From Chitinophagaceae bacterium (GTDB taxonomy: Bacteria > Bacteroidota > Bacteroidia > Chitinophagales > UBA10324), in NCBI GenBank assembly GCA_016717285.1, contig JADKFU010000005.1, positions 62,001 to 126,000 on the forward strand: 64,000 bases of DNA, read 5' to 3'. The notes under the pieces were generated by a model. It was not told where the DNA came from. It did no database searches and saw nothing but the letters and a program-made list of their open reading frames with translations. Position 1 is the stretch's first letter; each line of letters begins with the position of its first letter. This document shows positions 38,971 through 47,786 of the stretch, in pieces. A program made the translations under genes and the position numbers.

Positions 38971-39868
38971 GGCTTATTCCTTCTACCTGCGTGATGAAAA
39001 TTTCATTTAAGGAAGGCAACAATTCATTAAAGGATTTCACATGTACCTGTTGATTTACCAGTTCGCGCAGCAAATCGTTGGAAGAAAAATGTGCGTCGGT
39101 TTTTACTACCAGTTCATGATCCGTTTCGCGTATCACTGCAAAATGTTCGGGTGAAAGTCGTGGTGCATTTCCTTCGTAGTGAATGCTGAATTCATTTTTC
39201 CTGAACTGCCGGCGGATATCACTCACACCTCCATTCAGTATAATCTTTCCTTTATTGATGAGGATGATGTTTTCGCAGATTTCTTCCACCTGTTCCATAC
39301 GATGCGTGGAGAAGATAATGGTAGCGCCGTTTTTACGCAGCTCTTCAATTTCATCTTTTATAAGATTTGAATTGATGGGATCGAGACCGGAAAAAGGTTC
39401 ATCGAGGATAATGAGTTGTGGTTTATGAATAACAGTAGCAATGAACTGCACTTTCTGCGACATGCCTTTCGACAGCTCTTCCACTTTTTTATTCCACCAG
39501 TCTTTAATGTTGAATTTCTCCATCCATTCAAACACGCTGCGTTTTGCATCGCGGCCAGTCATGCCTTTCAACTGTGCGAGGTAAACAAGCTGCTCCCATA
39601 CTTTCATCTTTTTATAGAGTCCGCGTTCTTCCGGCATGTAACCCATTTTTTCAGAATGAATTTCAGCAAGCGGTTGCCCGTTAAAGAGCACGCTTCCGGA
39701 ATCTGCGGTAAGAATGGTGGTGATAATGCGGATGGTGGTGGTTTTGCCCGCGCCGTTGGGGCCGAGCATTCCGAAAATGGTTTGTGGTTCTACCGAGAAA
39801 CTCACTTCATCAACTGCCCGTGTGGTGGCATAATTTTTCACAACCTTGTCCAAAACCAGAAATGACAT
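38963..39868 (-). CDS. ABC transporter ATP-binding protein
   Basis: 301 residues. Walker A GPNGAGKT (36-43), Q-loop near MGYMPEERGLY, signature LSKGMSQKVQFIA, Walker B with LIILDEPFSGLDP, and H-loop FSTHRMEQVEE. The C-terminal extension (about 210-301) is typical of NatA/DrrA-type ATPases. It powers export with the overlapping permease gene. First gene of the pair on the minus strand; the plus-strand cyclase relic begins about 100 bp away. Confidence 0.93.
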   Translation of the reverse strand: MSFLVLDKVVKNYATTRAVDEVSFSVEPQTIFGMLGPNGAGKTTTIRIITTILTADSGSVLFNGQPLAEIHSEKMGYMPEERGLYKKMKVWEQLVYLAQLKGMTGRDAKRSVFEWMEKFNIKDWWNKKVEELSKGMSQKVQFIATVIHKPQLIILDEPFSGLDPINSNLIKDEIEELRKNGATIIFSTHRMEQVEEICENIILINKGKIILNGGVSDIRRQFRKNEFSIHYEGNAPRLSPEHFAVIRETDHELVVKTDAHFSSNDLLRELVNQQVHVKSFNELLPSLNEIFITQVEGISHE

Positions 39869-39967
39869 CAGGATTAATTAGGGATGAAGAATTTAAGTGC
39901 GGGCAAAGGTAAAGAAAAATGGCAGTGGAGATAGTGAGGTTTCTTCAGGGGCGCCTACCAAATTGTC

Positions 39968-40372
39968 GCTGGTGATTCCTACATGTGTGCAGGAGGTTTG
40001 CCTGTTTCAAATAAAACACATTCTGAAGATGTGGTAAGAGCAGGATTAGACATACAGGAATTTATTGCGCGCAACAAAAGGGAAAGGGAAAAAGAAGGGA
40101 ATACTTTTTTTGATTTGCGATTGGGCATTCATTCCGGTGCTCTTGTAGCAGGAATTGTAGGGATCAAAAAATTCGCCTATGAAATCTGGGGCGATACGGT
40201 GAACACCGCTTCGTGCATGGAATCTTCCGGCGAAATCGGTAAAGTAAATATCAGCGGCGCCACTTATGAGTTGATCAAAGATAAATTTCACTGCACTTAT
40301 CGTGGAAAAATTCAGGCGAAGAACAAGGGAGAGATTGATATATATTTTGTTGACTCGGAGATTGGAAGTTGA
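39968..40372 (+). pseudogene. Truncated class III adenylate/guanylate cyclase
   Basis: Homology starts abruptly at about 39968 in AGDSYMCAGGLPVSNKTHSE, which is the middle of a class III cyclase catalytic domain, and continues through LRLGIHSGALVAGIVGIKKF and YEIWGDTVNTASCMESSGEI to the C-terminus. The first half, with its metal-binding Asp residues, is missing. In active enzymes the motif is WGDTVNxASRMES, where Arg stabilises the transition state; here it is Cys. The preceding 100 bases do not extend the homology. This is therefore a non-functional remnant, and its upstream half is not in this window. Confidence 0.8.
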
Positions 40373-40463
40373 CGTGCCGATGAATAGTGAGATGTAAGAC
40401 GTAAGATGTATGAAATAAAATGTGAGGTGTAAGACTAAAAACTGAAAATCTAAAAACTGCAAA
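40373..40463. repeat. Low-complexity GTAAGAC/AAACTG tract
   Basis: gagatgtaagacgtaagatg, tgaggtgtaagactaaaaac, then tgaaaatctaaaaactgcaa. Same kind of loose tandem motif as in the other gaps. It runs into the terminator at 40469. Confidence 0.65.
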
Positions 40464-40468
40464 CTGCG

Positions 40469-40496
40469 AGCGCTCTCCAATCGGGAGCGCTTTTTT
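40469..40496 (+). terminator. Rho-independent terminator
   Basis: AGCGCTC (40469-40475) pairs with GAGCGCT (40485-40491), inner TC/GG pairs extend the stem, loop caatc, then TTTTTT. The same hairpin core recurs at 46155-46184 and a related one at 43428-43455. It follows the cyclase relic. Confidence 0.8.
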
Positions 40497-40560
40497 ATTT
40501 ACATCCGCATATTCCCACTTTTCAGCGCTTTTCAGCCTGTCCCATGAATTGGGAGTTTAC

Positions 40561-40586
40561 TTGCTCTTACTCACATCCTACTTTTG
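40561..40586 (+). promoter_or_regulatory. Putative promoter, TTG...TAcTTTTG
   Basis: TACTTTTG at 40579-40586 fits the -7 consensus TAnnTTTG; TTG at 40561-40563 sits 15 bases upstream, slightly closer than the usual about 19-21. It lies about 94 bp before the ATG of the ELW-repeat gene. Confidence 0.4.
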
Positions 40587-40679
40587 CAAACTATTTTTTC
40601 GGATAGCATTCAACATCCATTTCGATTTCGGAAAACAGCAAAGCCAACATTCACATTCAAAACTTTAAAAACCACAACT

Positions 40680-43367
40680 ATGAAATCACTTTTTAGAATG
40701 AAACAATTCACCTTCACAATTTTATTAAGCTGGACAACCATGTCGTTGTCTGCACAAGTAGCGGAATTGGTGAAATATATTTCTCCGGGAACCGAAAGTT
40801 TAACTCCACATTTCTTAGCCAACCTGAATGGAACCATTCTTATTTCAGCAAATGATCCAAACAATGGAAAAGAATTATGGAAAACAGATGGTACAACAGC
40901 AGGAACTGTTTTGGTAAAAGATATTAACCATGGATCCCCGGGCTCATCTCCTTATTTTATTGCAGACTTAAATGGCGTTGTTCTTATAGGAGCAACAGAT
41001 CCTGTTAACGGAACAGAATTGTGGAAGACAGACGGCACCACAGCCGGAACTGTTTTGGTAAAAGATATTTATGCAGGTGCTACCGGTTCAGATCCGGTAA
41101 TAATATCCAAACTCAACGGCATTGTAATTTTTAAAGCAAAAGATGCTTTTCATCAAACGGAATTATGGAAAACAGACGGCACCACAGCCGGAACTGTTTT
41201 AGTAAAGGATATCAATACTGCATTTTTCGGAGGCAGCTCAAATCCATACTTAATTGGCAGCGTAAATGGACTATTGCTTTTGAGCGCAACTAGTTCAGGT
41301 AATGGAACAGAATTATGGAAAACAGATGGCACAACAGGGGGCACTGTTTTGTTACGGGATATTTTTACAGGAACATCAAGTGCTGATCCCGCATTCTTAA
41401 AAGACCTGAATGGAACAATTTTATTTAGTGCTACAGATGCGGTGAATGGAACAGAATTATGGAAAACGGATGGCACATCAGCAGGCACTGTTTTAGTAAA
41501 AGATATCAATCCCGGAACCGCCAACTCTTCTCCGGCATTTTTAACCTCGTTGAATGGAACACAATTACTCAGGGCAACCAGTGCAGTTACCGGAACAGAA
41601 TTATGGAAAACAGATGGAACTTCCGCTGGAACAGTTTTAGTAAAAGACATCAATCCGGGAGCCGCCACCGGTTTCCCGTATTTTCTTGCCACCAGGAATG
41701 GATTCGTGTATTTTAATGCCAATGACCAGGTTCATGGCTATGAATTATGGAGAACAGACGGTACTACGGCAGGCACGTTGCTATTCGCAGATATTGAAGA
41801 GGGAGTTGGTTCTTCCAATGTTGCATTTATGGGTGAGTTAAAAGGATCATTGATCTTTAGTGCAACCCCTTCTTACCCGGGAAGTGAGCCTTATGTGATT
41901 GATACAAATGAAGTATTGTCTCTTTTAAAGGATATTAATCCCGGCCCGGGAGGTTCCTATCCGTATTGTATTGCAAGCATAAATGATGTAATGTTTTTTG
42001 AAACTTATGAATATTCAAACGGCGGAAGCTTATGGAAAACAAATGGTACAACAGCCGGGACTGAACTTGTAACAGGAAATGATCCGTTTTTCAGCGCTTA
42101 CTCTTTTGACTTGATTACCTATTTGAATGGTGCGGTACTGATATCCGGAAGTGATCCAATCAATGGAAATGAGTTATGGAAAATTCCTGCACCTTTTACC
42201 ATTGATGCAACTGCAACGGTAAACGGTTCCATCAATCCTGCCGGAAATGTTTTAGCTTATGGTGGCGCAGCACCAACGTTTACTATTTATCCGCAATCCG
42301 GCTTTTGCATCAGTGATGTATTGGTTGACGGGATTTCACAAGGACCTCTTTCAACTTTTACCTTCAGCAATGTTGCAGCAAATCATTCTATAAAAGCAGA
42401 ATTTTCTCCTGCACCGGTTTTCTATGCGGATACAGACAATGATGGATTTGGATTTTTATTGAACAGCGTTACTGCCTGTTCAGCTCCAACAGGTTTTGTA
42501 AGCGATAACACCGATTGCAATGATGCCAATTCATTGATCAATCCAAATGCAACAGATATTTGCAATACGGTTGATGACAACTGCAACGGACAAGTTGATG
42601 AAAACAATCCGGTAGCAGTTATTTCTCCAACAGGTATTGTGGAAGTATGCAAAGGCACAGATGTAATCTTTACAGCAACAGCGGGAATCGGTATTTCCTA
42701 CCAATGGAAAAAGGATGGCGCGAATATCAATAATGCAACAGCAGCAACATATACTACCGGAGTTAAGGGTGATTATTCAGTTACGATGAGTAACGCTTTC
42801 AACTGCAGTTCCACTTCTGCAACAAGCACACTCAAGACATTGAGCAAGCCCGATGCAATCATCACACCTTTGAGCAATCTCGATATTTGTGCAACAGGTT
42901 CAGTAGTGCTTCAGGCCAATGCCGGCACCAACCTTTCTTATCAATGGAAGAAAAACGGCAGCAAAATCAATGGTGCAACCAATCAGAACTTTACTGCCAC
43001 CACTGCAGCAGGTTATAAAGTTGTGGTAACTAAAAACAATGGTTGTACCAAAACATCACCGCAGGTGACGGTAACCAAGTCCTGTAAATTATCAGGTGAA
43101 AAACAAAGCACAGATGGAATCAGCATTTATCCCAATCCTTCAAACGGAAAATTTACTGTCCGTTTTACAAATGATGAAAATGAAACAGCAACCATTGAAG
43201 TGCTGAATGCACTTGGGCAGCAGATGCTATTTGAAAAAACCACTTCCGGATACGGACAATTTCCAAAGGAAATCACTTTCAACAATCAAACGCCTGACGG
43301 AATCTATTTTGTAAGGTTAACTACAACGCAAAGGACTTATACAACTCAGGTCATTTTGCAGCAATAG
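40680..43367 (+). CDS. Secreted ELWxxDGT-repeat protein with MopE-type metal motif and T9SS sorting domain
   Basis: Start at 40680 (MKSLFRMKQFTFTILLSWTT, signal peptide ending SLSAQ); the frame is open from 40584 but the upstream part is not conserved. About 895 residues. At least nine units of the type ELWKTDGTTAGTVLVKDI (about 45-50 residues each) form a probable beta-propeller. Then comes a MopE/PF11617-type metal-binding motif: YADTDNDGFGFLLNS, DNTDCNDANSLINPNA and NTVDDNCNGQVDE, with Asp/Asn-rich Ca- or Cu-type ligands. Two Ig-like domains follow (VIFTATAGIGISYQWKKDGA), and a T9SS sorting domain (ISIYPNPSNGKFTVRF to TTQVILQQ). Surface or released protein; function unknown. Confidence 0.88.
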   Translation: MKSLFRMKQFTFTILLSWTTMSLSAQVAELVKYISPGTESLTPHFLANLNGTILISANDPNNGKELWKTDGTTAGTVLVKDINHGSPGSSPYFIADLNGVVLIGATDPVNGTELWKTDGTTAGTVLVKDIYAGATGSDPVIISKLNGIVIFKAKDAFHQTELWKTDGTTAGTVLVKDINTAFFGGSSNPYLIGSVNGLLLLSATSSGNGTELWKTDGTTGGTVLLRDIFTGTSSADPAFLKDLNGTILFSATDAVNGTELWKTDGTSAGTVLVKDINPGTANSSPAFLTSLNGTQLLRATSAVTGTELWKTDGTSAGTVLVKDINPGAATGFPYFLATRNGFVYFNANDQVHGYELWRTDGTTAGTLLFADIEEGVGSSNVAFMGELKGSLIFSATPSYPGSEPYVIDTNEVLSLLKDINPGPGGSYPYCIASINDVMFFETYEYSNGGSLWKTNGTTAGTELVTGNDPFFSAYSFDLITYLNGAVLISGSDPINGNELWKIPAPFTIDATATVNGSINPAGNVLAYGGAAPTFTIYPQSGFCISDVLVDGISQGPLSTFTFSNVAANHSIKAEFSPAPVFYADTDNDGFGFLLNSVTACSAPTGFVSDNTDCNDANSLINPNATDICNTVDDNCNGQVDENNPVAVISPTGIVEVCKGTDVIFTATAGIGISYQWKKDGANINNATAATYTTGVKGDYSVTMSNAFNCSSTSATSTLKTLSKPDAIITPLSNLDICATGSVVLQANAGTNLSYQWKKNGSKINGATNQNFTATTAAGYKVVVTKNNGCTKTSPQVTVTKSCKLSGEKQSTDGISIYPNPSNGKFTVRFTNDENETATIEVLNALGQQMLFEKTTSGYGQFPKEITFNNQTPDGIYFVRLTTTQRTYTTQVILQQ

Positions 43368-43427
43368 ATTGGAGAAAAACTCCTGCGAGGCAGGACATAT
43401 GATCCAAGACTAAAAACTAAAAACTAA

Positions 43428-43455
43428 ACACGCTCTCGAGGCGAGAGCGTGTTTT
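43428..43455 (+). terminator. Rho-independent terminator
   Basis: CACGCTCTCG (43429-43438) pairs with CGAGAGCGTG (43442-43451) across a 3-base loop agg, followed by TTTT. It ends the ELW-repeat gene; a short loose actaaaaactaaaaac tract precedes it. Confidence 0.85.
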
Positions 43456-43522
43456 ATGTGTCTTCACGCATGAGAATTATTTTACATTGTGATATTCATT
43501 TTTTTCAACCAAAAAACTAACC

Positions 43523-46075
43523 ATGAAAACATTTTCAAATTCAGTAAAGCTATTTTTTGTTTTAAGTTTTCTTTTTATAACACACCTATCTTTTTCTCAA
43601 ACAAATATTTTTCCGCCAAACGGTGCAGCAGGTATTGGAACACTTACACCCAATGCATCGTCATTGCTTGATGTAACAAGCACAACACAAGGAGTGCTTG
43701 TTCCCCGAATGACAAAAAATCAACGCGATGGAATTGTGGCTCCTGCACTTGGGTTACTTATTTTCCAAACCAACAGCACACCCGGATTTTATTATTATGA
43801 TGGAAGCAGTTGGTCAGCAGTAACTCCCAAAGGCGGCGCCAACAAAACACTCGGTAATCTTACAGCACCTACTGCAGTAAATGTTGCGCTCTTGCCGGCA
43901 TCACCCAACGCTTTAGATCTTGGCAGTCTGTCGTTTAGCTGGAAAGATCTGTATGCAGCAGGCACCTTCTATTTAGATGGTGAACCCTTTATTGCAAATA
44001 CTTCAGACAATGTGTTTGTTGGCCAAAGTGCAGGAATAGTCAATAGCACCGGCACTTCAAATACTGCTGCAGGAAATAATGCTTTATTTAAAAATACCAC
44101 CGGAAGTGATAATACGGGCGTTGGGAATCATGCTTTGTTTTCAAATAACCAGGGCAATTTCAATCTGGCTACGGGTCCTTATGCAATGTACCACAATACT
44201 GATGGCAGTCAAAATCATGCCTTCGGATATGAAGCCATGTATTGGAATACAATTGGCAAGTACAATGTAGCTGTCGGTTATCAGAGTTTGGCGTACAACA
44301 CTACCGGAAATTCAAACATCGCAATAGGCGTTCAATCTTTAAGATCGAATACAGAAGGAACCGGGAATGTGGCAATTGGTGATTCTGCACTCAGCACAAA
44401 TACGATCAACTCTAATAATGTTGCCATCGGATTTGGCGCCCTTGCTGCTAATGACGCATCAGCAAATGTAGCAATCGGTTGGAAGGCACTTCATTCCAAC
44501 ACCACTGGAAATTCCAACACCGCAAATGGAAATAGCGCCCTTTTTGGGAACACCACCGGGTTTGCCAACACTGCCAATGGCAATGCAGCACTTTATTCCA
44601 ATAAAACGGGAGATTCCAACACCGCCAATGGTCATCGAACGCTTTATTCGAATACAACCGGATATAACAACTCCGCAATCGGCGCTTATGCTCTTTATTC
44701 CAATACAACTGGAAAGGATAACACGGCCAATGGTAATGAAGCCCTTTATTCCAACACCATTGGAAATGACAATACCGCCATCGGGGATGAAGCCCTTTAT
44801 TCCAATACCACTGGATTATCCAACACTGCCAATGGTAGTGCTGCCCTTTATTCCAACACCACTGGAGCTTATAACACCGCTAATGGTATTTCAGCGCTTC
44901 ATAACAACACTTCTGGAAATTCCAATACTGCTAATGGTGTATCAGCGCTTTATCACAACACTTCTGCAGATTACAACACTGCAATCGGCTATGGTGCTCT
45001 TTATTCCAACACTGACGGAAATTCCAACATTGCAATCGGCTATGCTGCCCTTTTTTTCAACACCACTGGATCTAATAATACTGCTAATGGTTATAACGCC
45101 CTTTATGACAACACCACTGGATCTAATAACACCGCTAATGGTTATAGCGCTCTTAGTAACAACACCGGTGGATCTTATAACACCGCTTTAGGATACGATG
45201 CTGATGTAGCTGCTACCGGCCTCATCAATAGTACTGCAATTGGCAATGGCGCTGTGGTTAGTGTTTCCAATAATATGAGGTTCGGAAATTCATCAGTGAT
45301 TGGTTGGGGTTTCGGTGTTTCGCCATCTACAAGAGCAATTAAAGTAGGAACAGGAGCAACCAATGGAAATGGAGCTTACCTCACAGTGGGCGGTGTATGG
45401 ACAGATATTTCTGACGCAAGCAAAAAAGAAAACATCACCGAGCTTGATAAGAATTTATTTCTCGAAAAAATTCAACAACTGAAAATTTCAAAATGGATGT
45501 ACACCGGAACAAGAGATGAATATCACATTGGTCCCATGGCACAGGAATTTCATAAACTGTTTGAAGTGGGTGATGACAGTTCGATTTCATCTATGGATAA
45601 AACAGGCGTTTTGTTTTTGGGAATACAAGCGCTTGCTGATGAAGACTTAAGACTTAAGACGGAAGACGTAAGGCAAAATTCAGAACTTGAAAATCTGAAG
45701 AAAGAAAATGAGAACCTTAAAATCGAGATTGCAAATATTAAATCAGAAATGATTTCAAGTCAATCATCAATGAACAGCGGTTTCGCTGAACTAAAAACCC
45801 TGGACTCAAAACCCGAAACAATCTTAGGCCAAAACATCCCCAACCCATTCGACAACTCAACACTCATCCCTTTCCGCATTCCAAAAAACTGTCATGATGC
45901 CTCTATCATGATTACCAATATTGCTTTGGGTGAAGTGGTAAGTGTGATTCCGGTTTCGTGTAATGAAGATCATTTGAGTATTGATGCAGGAATTCTTTCA
46001 AGCGGAACGTACTCGTACACTTTGTATGTGGATGGAAAAGTGATTGATACGAAGCAGATGGTGATTCAAAAGTAA
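43523..46075 (+). CDS. Surface protein: 17-residue head-type repeats, S74-type intramolecular chaperone and T9SS sorting domain
   Basis: 850 residues. Signal peptide MKTFSNSVKLFFVLSFLFIT, then SQ; an N-terminal part with GIGTLTPNASSLLDVTSTTQ, common in tail-fibre-like proteins. Residues about 185-580 hold about 23 units of 17 residues (consensus xxALYSNTTGxxNTANG), like YadA-type trimeric head repeats. Next, SDASKKENITELDKNLFLEK, QLKISKWMYTG and HIGPMAQEFHKLFEVGDD form a peptidase S74 (endosialidase-type) chaperone domain, which normally drives trimerisation and self-cleaves. A coiled-coil stretch (LENLKKENENLKIEIANIKS) leads to a T9SS sorting domain (LGQNIPNPFDNSTLIPFRIP to MVIQK). Likely a trimeric adhesin or fibre on the cell surface. 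DNA coding 45645-45680 resembles the intergenic GTAAGAC tracts. Confidence 0.88.
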   Translation: MKTFSNSVKLFFVLSFLFITHLSFSQTNIFPPNGAAGIGTLTPNASSLLDVTSTTQGVLVPRMTKNQRDGIVAPALGLLIFQTNSTPGFYYYDGSSWSAVTPKGGANKTLGNLTAPTAVNVALLPASPNALDLGSLSFSWKDLYAAGTFYLDGEPFIANTSDNVFVGQSAGIVNSTGTSNTAAGNNALFKNTTGSDNTGVGNHALFSNNQGNFNLATGPYAMYHNTDGSQNHAFGYEAMYWNTIGKYNVAVGYQSLAYNTTGNSNIAIGVQSLRSNTEGTGNVAIGDSALSTNTINSNNVAIGFGALAANDASANVAIGWKALHSNTTGNSNTANGNSALFGNTTGFANTANGNAALYSNKTGDSNTANGHRTLYSNTTGYNNSAIGAYALYSNTTGKDNTANGNEALYSNTIGNDNTAIGDEALYSNTTGLSNTANGSAALYSNTTGAYNTANGISALHNNTSGNSNTANGVSALYHNTSADYNTAIGYGALYSNTDGNSNIAIGYAALFFNTTGSNNTANGYNALYDNTTGSNNTANGYSALSNNTGGSYNTALGYDADVAATGLINSTAIGNGAVVSVSNNMRFGNSSVIGWGFGVSPSTRAIKVGTGATNGNGAYLTVGGVWTDISDASKKENITELDKNLFLEKIQQLKISKWMYTGTRDEYHIGPMAQEFHKLFEVGDDSSISSMDKTGVLFLGIQALADEDLRLKTEDVRQNSELENLKKENENLKIEIANIKSEMISSQSSMNSGFAELKTLDSKPETILGQNIPNPFDNSTLIPFRIPKNCHDASIMITNIALGEVVSVIPVSCNEDHLSIDAGILSSGTYSYTLYVDGKVIDTKQMVIQK

Positions 46076-46154
46076 GACGCAATTGAAAAGACGTAAGATG
46101 TAAGACTTGAAGACTTAAGATTGATTCATCGAAGCCTTAGCGCAGATGGACTGC

Positions 46155-46184
46155 AAGCGCTCTCGAATCGGGAGCGCTTTTTTT
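46155..46184 (+). terminator. Rho-independent terminator
   Basis: AAGCGCTC (46155-46162) pairs with GAGCGCTT (46172-46179), loop tcgaatcgg, then a T tract. Near-identical core to the terminator at 40469. It is preceded by a gacgtaagatgtaagacttg low-complexity tract (46072-46125). Confidence 0.8.
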
Positions 46185-46353
46185 GCAAACTACCACAATC
46201 GAAAATAGTTTAAAAGTTACTTCTATCTTTTAGCGCTTTTCACTTTGTCTCTCGACTGGCGCAAGTCTTAGTAAAGCCTTGAGGCAAGGAAAACTTGTGC
46301 CTGCCCAATATTACTATCAAAGTACTAAGCTGTTATAATTATTCTTCTCAATG

Positions 46354-46773
46354 CTAACCCGGATATAACTTTTTAATATGCGCCATGTGATTTTTGACCA
46401 TCCTCGCCAATATGGCTGTATCAATGTCTTCCAGTTTTTGAATATAGACGCAGCCCTTGGAAGCTTTATGTTTTCCGAATTTTTCTAACAATTCAATTCT
46501 TTTTTCAAAATTGGCAGAAAGATAAAAGACAATTGCATTCGCTCTTGATGCAATAGCTACAAGCGGCGCATCTCCTTCGCGGCCACTTTCATATTTATAA
46601 TGGTAGCTTCCAAATCCTACAATGCTTGTTCCCCACATTTTGGGATCGAGTCCTGTTTGTTTGGTAAGCAGGTCAATTATTGCCGAACAGTCTTGCCGTC
46701 TTTTTGCATCCTTTATTTTCGACAAAAAACCGGCAACGCTTGCCTTGGTTTCAACTGTTTTATTTTTTGCCAT
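46354..46773 (-). CDS. DUF1801-like protein
   Basis: 139 residues, no signal peptide. AKRRQDCSAIIDLLTKQTGL, MWGTSIVGFGSYHYKYESGR and IVFYLSANFEKRIELLEKFG followed by GKHKASKGCVYIQKLEDIDT match small DUF1801/YdhG-type proteins. Role unknown; cytoplasmic. It precedes a DinB-like gene on the same strand by about 120 bp downstream order. A related family member lies at 33412-33906. Confidence 0.8.
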   Translation of the reverse strand: MAKNKTVETKASVAGFLSKIKDAKRRQDCSAIIDLLTKQTGLDPKMWGTSIVGFGSYHYKYESGREGDAPLVAIASRANAIVFYLSANFEKRIELLEKFGKHKASKGCVYIQKLEDIDTAILARMVKNHMAHIKKLYPG

Positions 46774-46893
46774 AAAGTTGCTTTAAGATTTGCCTGATTA
46801 ATGTTGGAAAATAAAATGTTGGCTGTTTATGCAGTACAGTCATTTTTATGCAACTTTATTTTAATGAATGCTTCTTCAGAAAATGCTTTGATC

Positions 46894-47388
46894 TTAATCA
46901 GATTTAAGCTCATCCTCTTCATTCTTTTGTAATAGAATTTTTTTGATTACCACAATCTGTCCCAAATGATAATGAACATGCTCAATAATTCCATGGATGT
47001 TCCTGTAATAGTTACCGTATTTCTCGTCGACAAAAGTTTCCCAAAGCTTTTGCTCCGGCAACTGTTCAATCAGGGTGGCAAAATTTGCGACATCTTTCCA
47101 CATGTTGTCAAGCAATGTTTCCCAATCCTGCTGAGAACGAATCTGCGGAAGGTCAAAGCTGTCTTTATCTTTTCCGTCAAGAGGACCACCCTCTAAAACT
47201 TTTGTGCTTACTCTTACATAATAGTTCATATGGTAAACCAGCATCGCGATCGTGTTGAGGTCATAAACCTTCTCAATAGCTTGCTGCCAGGTTACATCTG
47301 TGAGTGTTTCTTTCAGGTTAACCCACGTCCAGTTACCACCGTAAAAAACGTCTCTGAAGTTTTTTGCTATCTGATCTGTTAGCTTCAT
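46894..47388 (-). CDS. DinB-like (DUF1572-type) four-helix protein
   Basis: 164 residues, helical. MKLTDQIAKNFRDVFYGGNW, AMLVYHMNYYVRVSTKVLEG and GIIEHVHYHLGQIVVIKKIL give the His residues (about 53, 140 and 144 region) that form the metal site of DinB-type folds. Functions of this family range from thiol transfer to unknown; none can be chosen here. Located 120 bp upstream of the DUF1801-like gene on the same strand, so co-transcription is possible. Ordinary length and composition. Confidence 0.8.
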   Translation of the reverse strand: MKLTDQIAKNFRDVFYGGNWTWVNLKETLTDVTWQQAIEKVYDLNTIAMLVYHMNYYVRVSTKVLEGGPLDGKDKDSFDLPQIRSQQDWETLLDNMWKDVANFATLIEQLPEQKLWETFVDEKYGNYYRNIHGIIEHVHYHLGQIVVIKKILLQKNEEDELKSD

Positions 47389-47786
47389 GTGTCGGATATT
47401 TTGTGTTAATACAATCGAAGATAATTATCTTTCAAATAAGTTTATGATTGCTTTCACCCATTCCTTATTTTTTGATTGATGACGTAATATTTAAATTTAA
47501 ATGGTGAGGTTGTATTTTTTTGAGTTTAGCCTTCTTGTATCCATTCCTGCCTGATTAACATTTCATTCATAATTATTAAACTCATGTTAACAGTTCTTTG
47601 AAAAGGATTGGTTTCTATTTGTAGCAACGTTAAAATTTGTTATCAAAGAATATCAATCGGTTCAACTTTTTCCTTTTGCTGCTGAAAATGATTTGAAAAA
47701 AAAAGATTTTTTCACGAGTTTTAAAATCCAATTTTAAAATCCGTTTTCGCCGCTACGAGTTATAAATTTCTAATCCATGTCATCAA
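47389..47786. other. Divergent intergenic region
   Basis: 398 bases, AT-rich, with no supported gene or clear hairpin. It likely contains promoters of the DinB-like gene (minus) and the outer-membrane barrel gene (plus). Confidence 0.4.

Noticed and set aside
44526..45191. 221-residue plus-strand frame inside the surface-repeat gene
   Set aside because: It is another frame of the 51-base repeat of the S74 protein; its repeats are the same DNA read out of phase.
44080..45200. Possible CRISPR-like repeat array
   Set aside because: The 51-base repeats code for protein in one long frame and have no spacers of uniform length.
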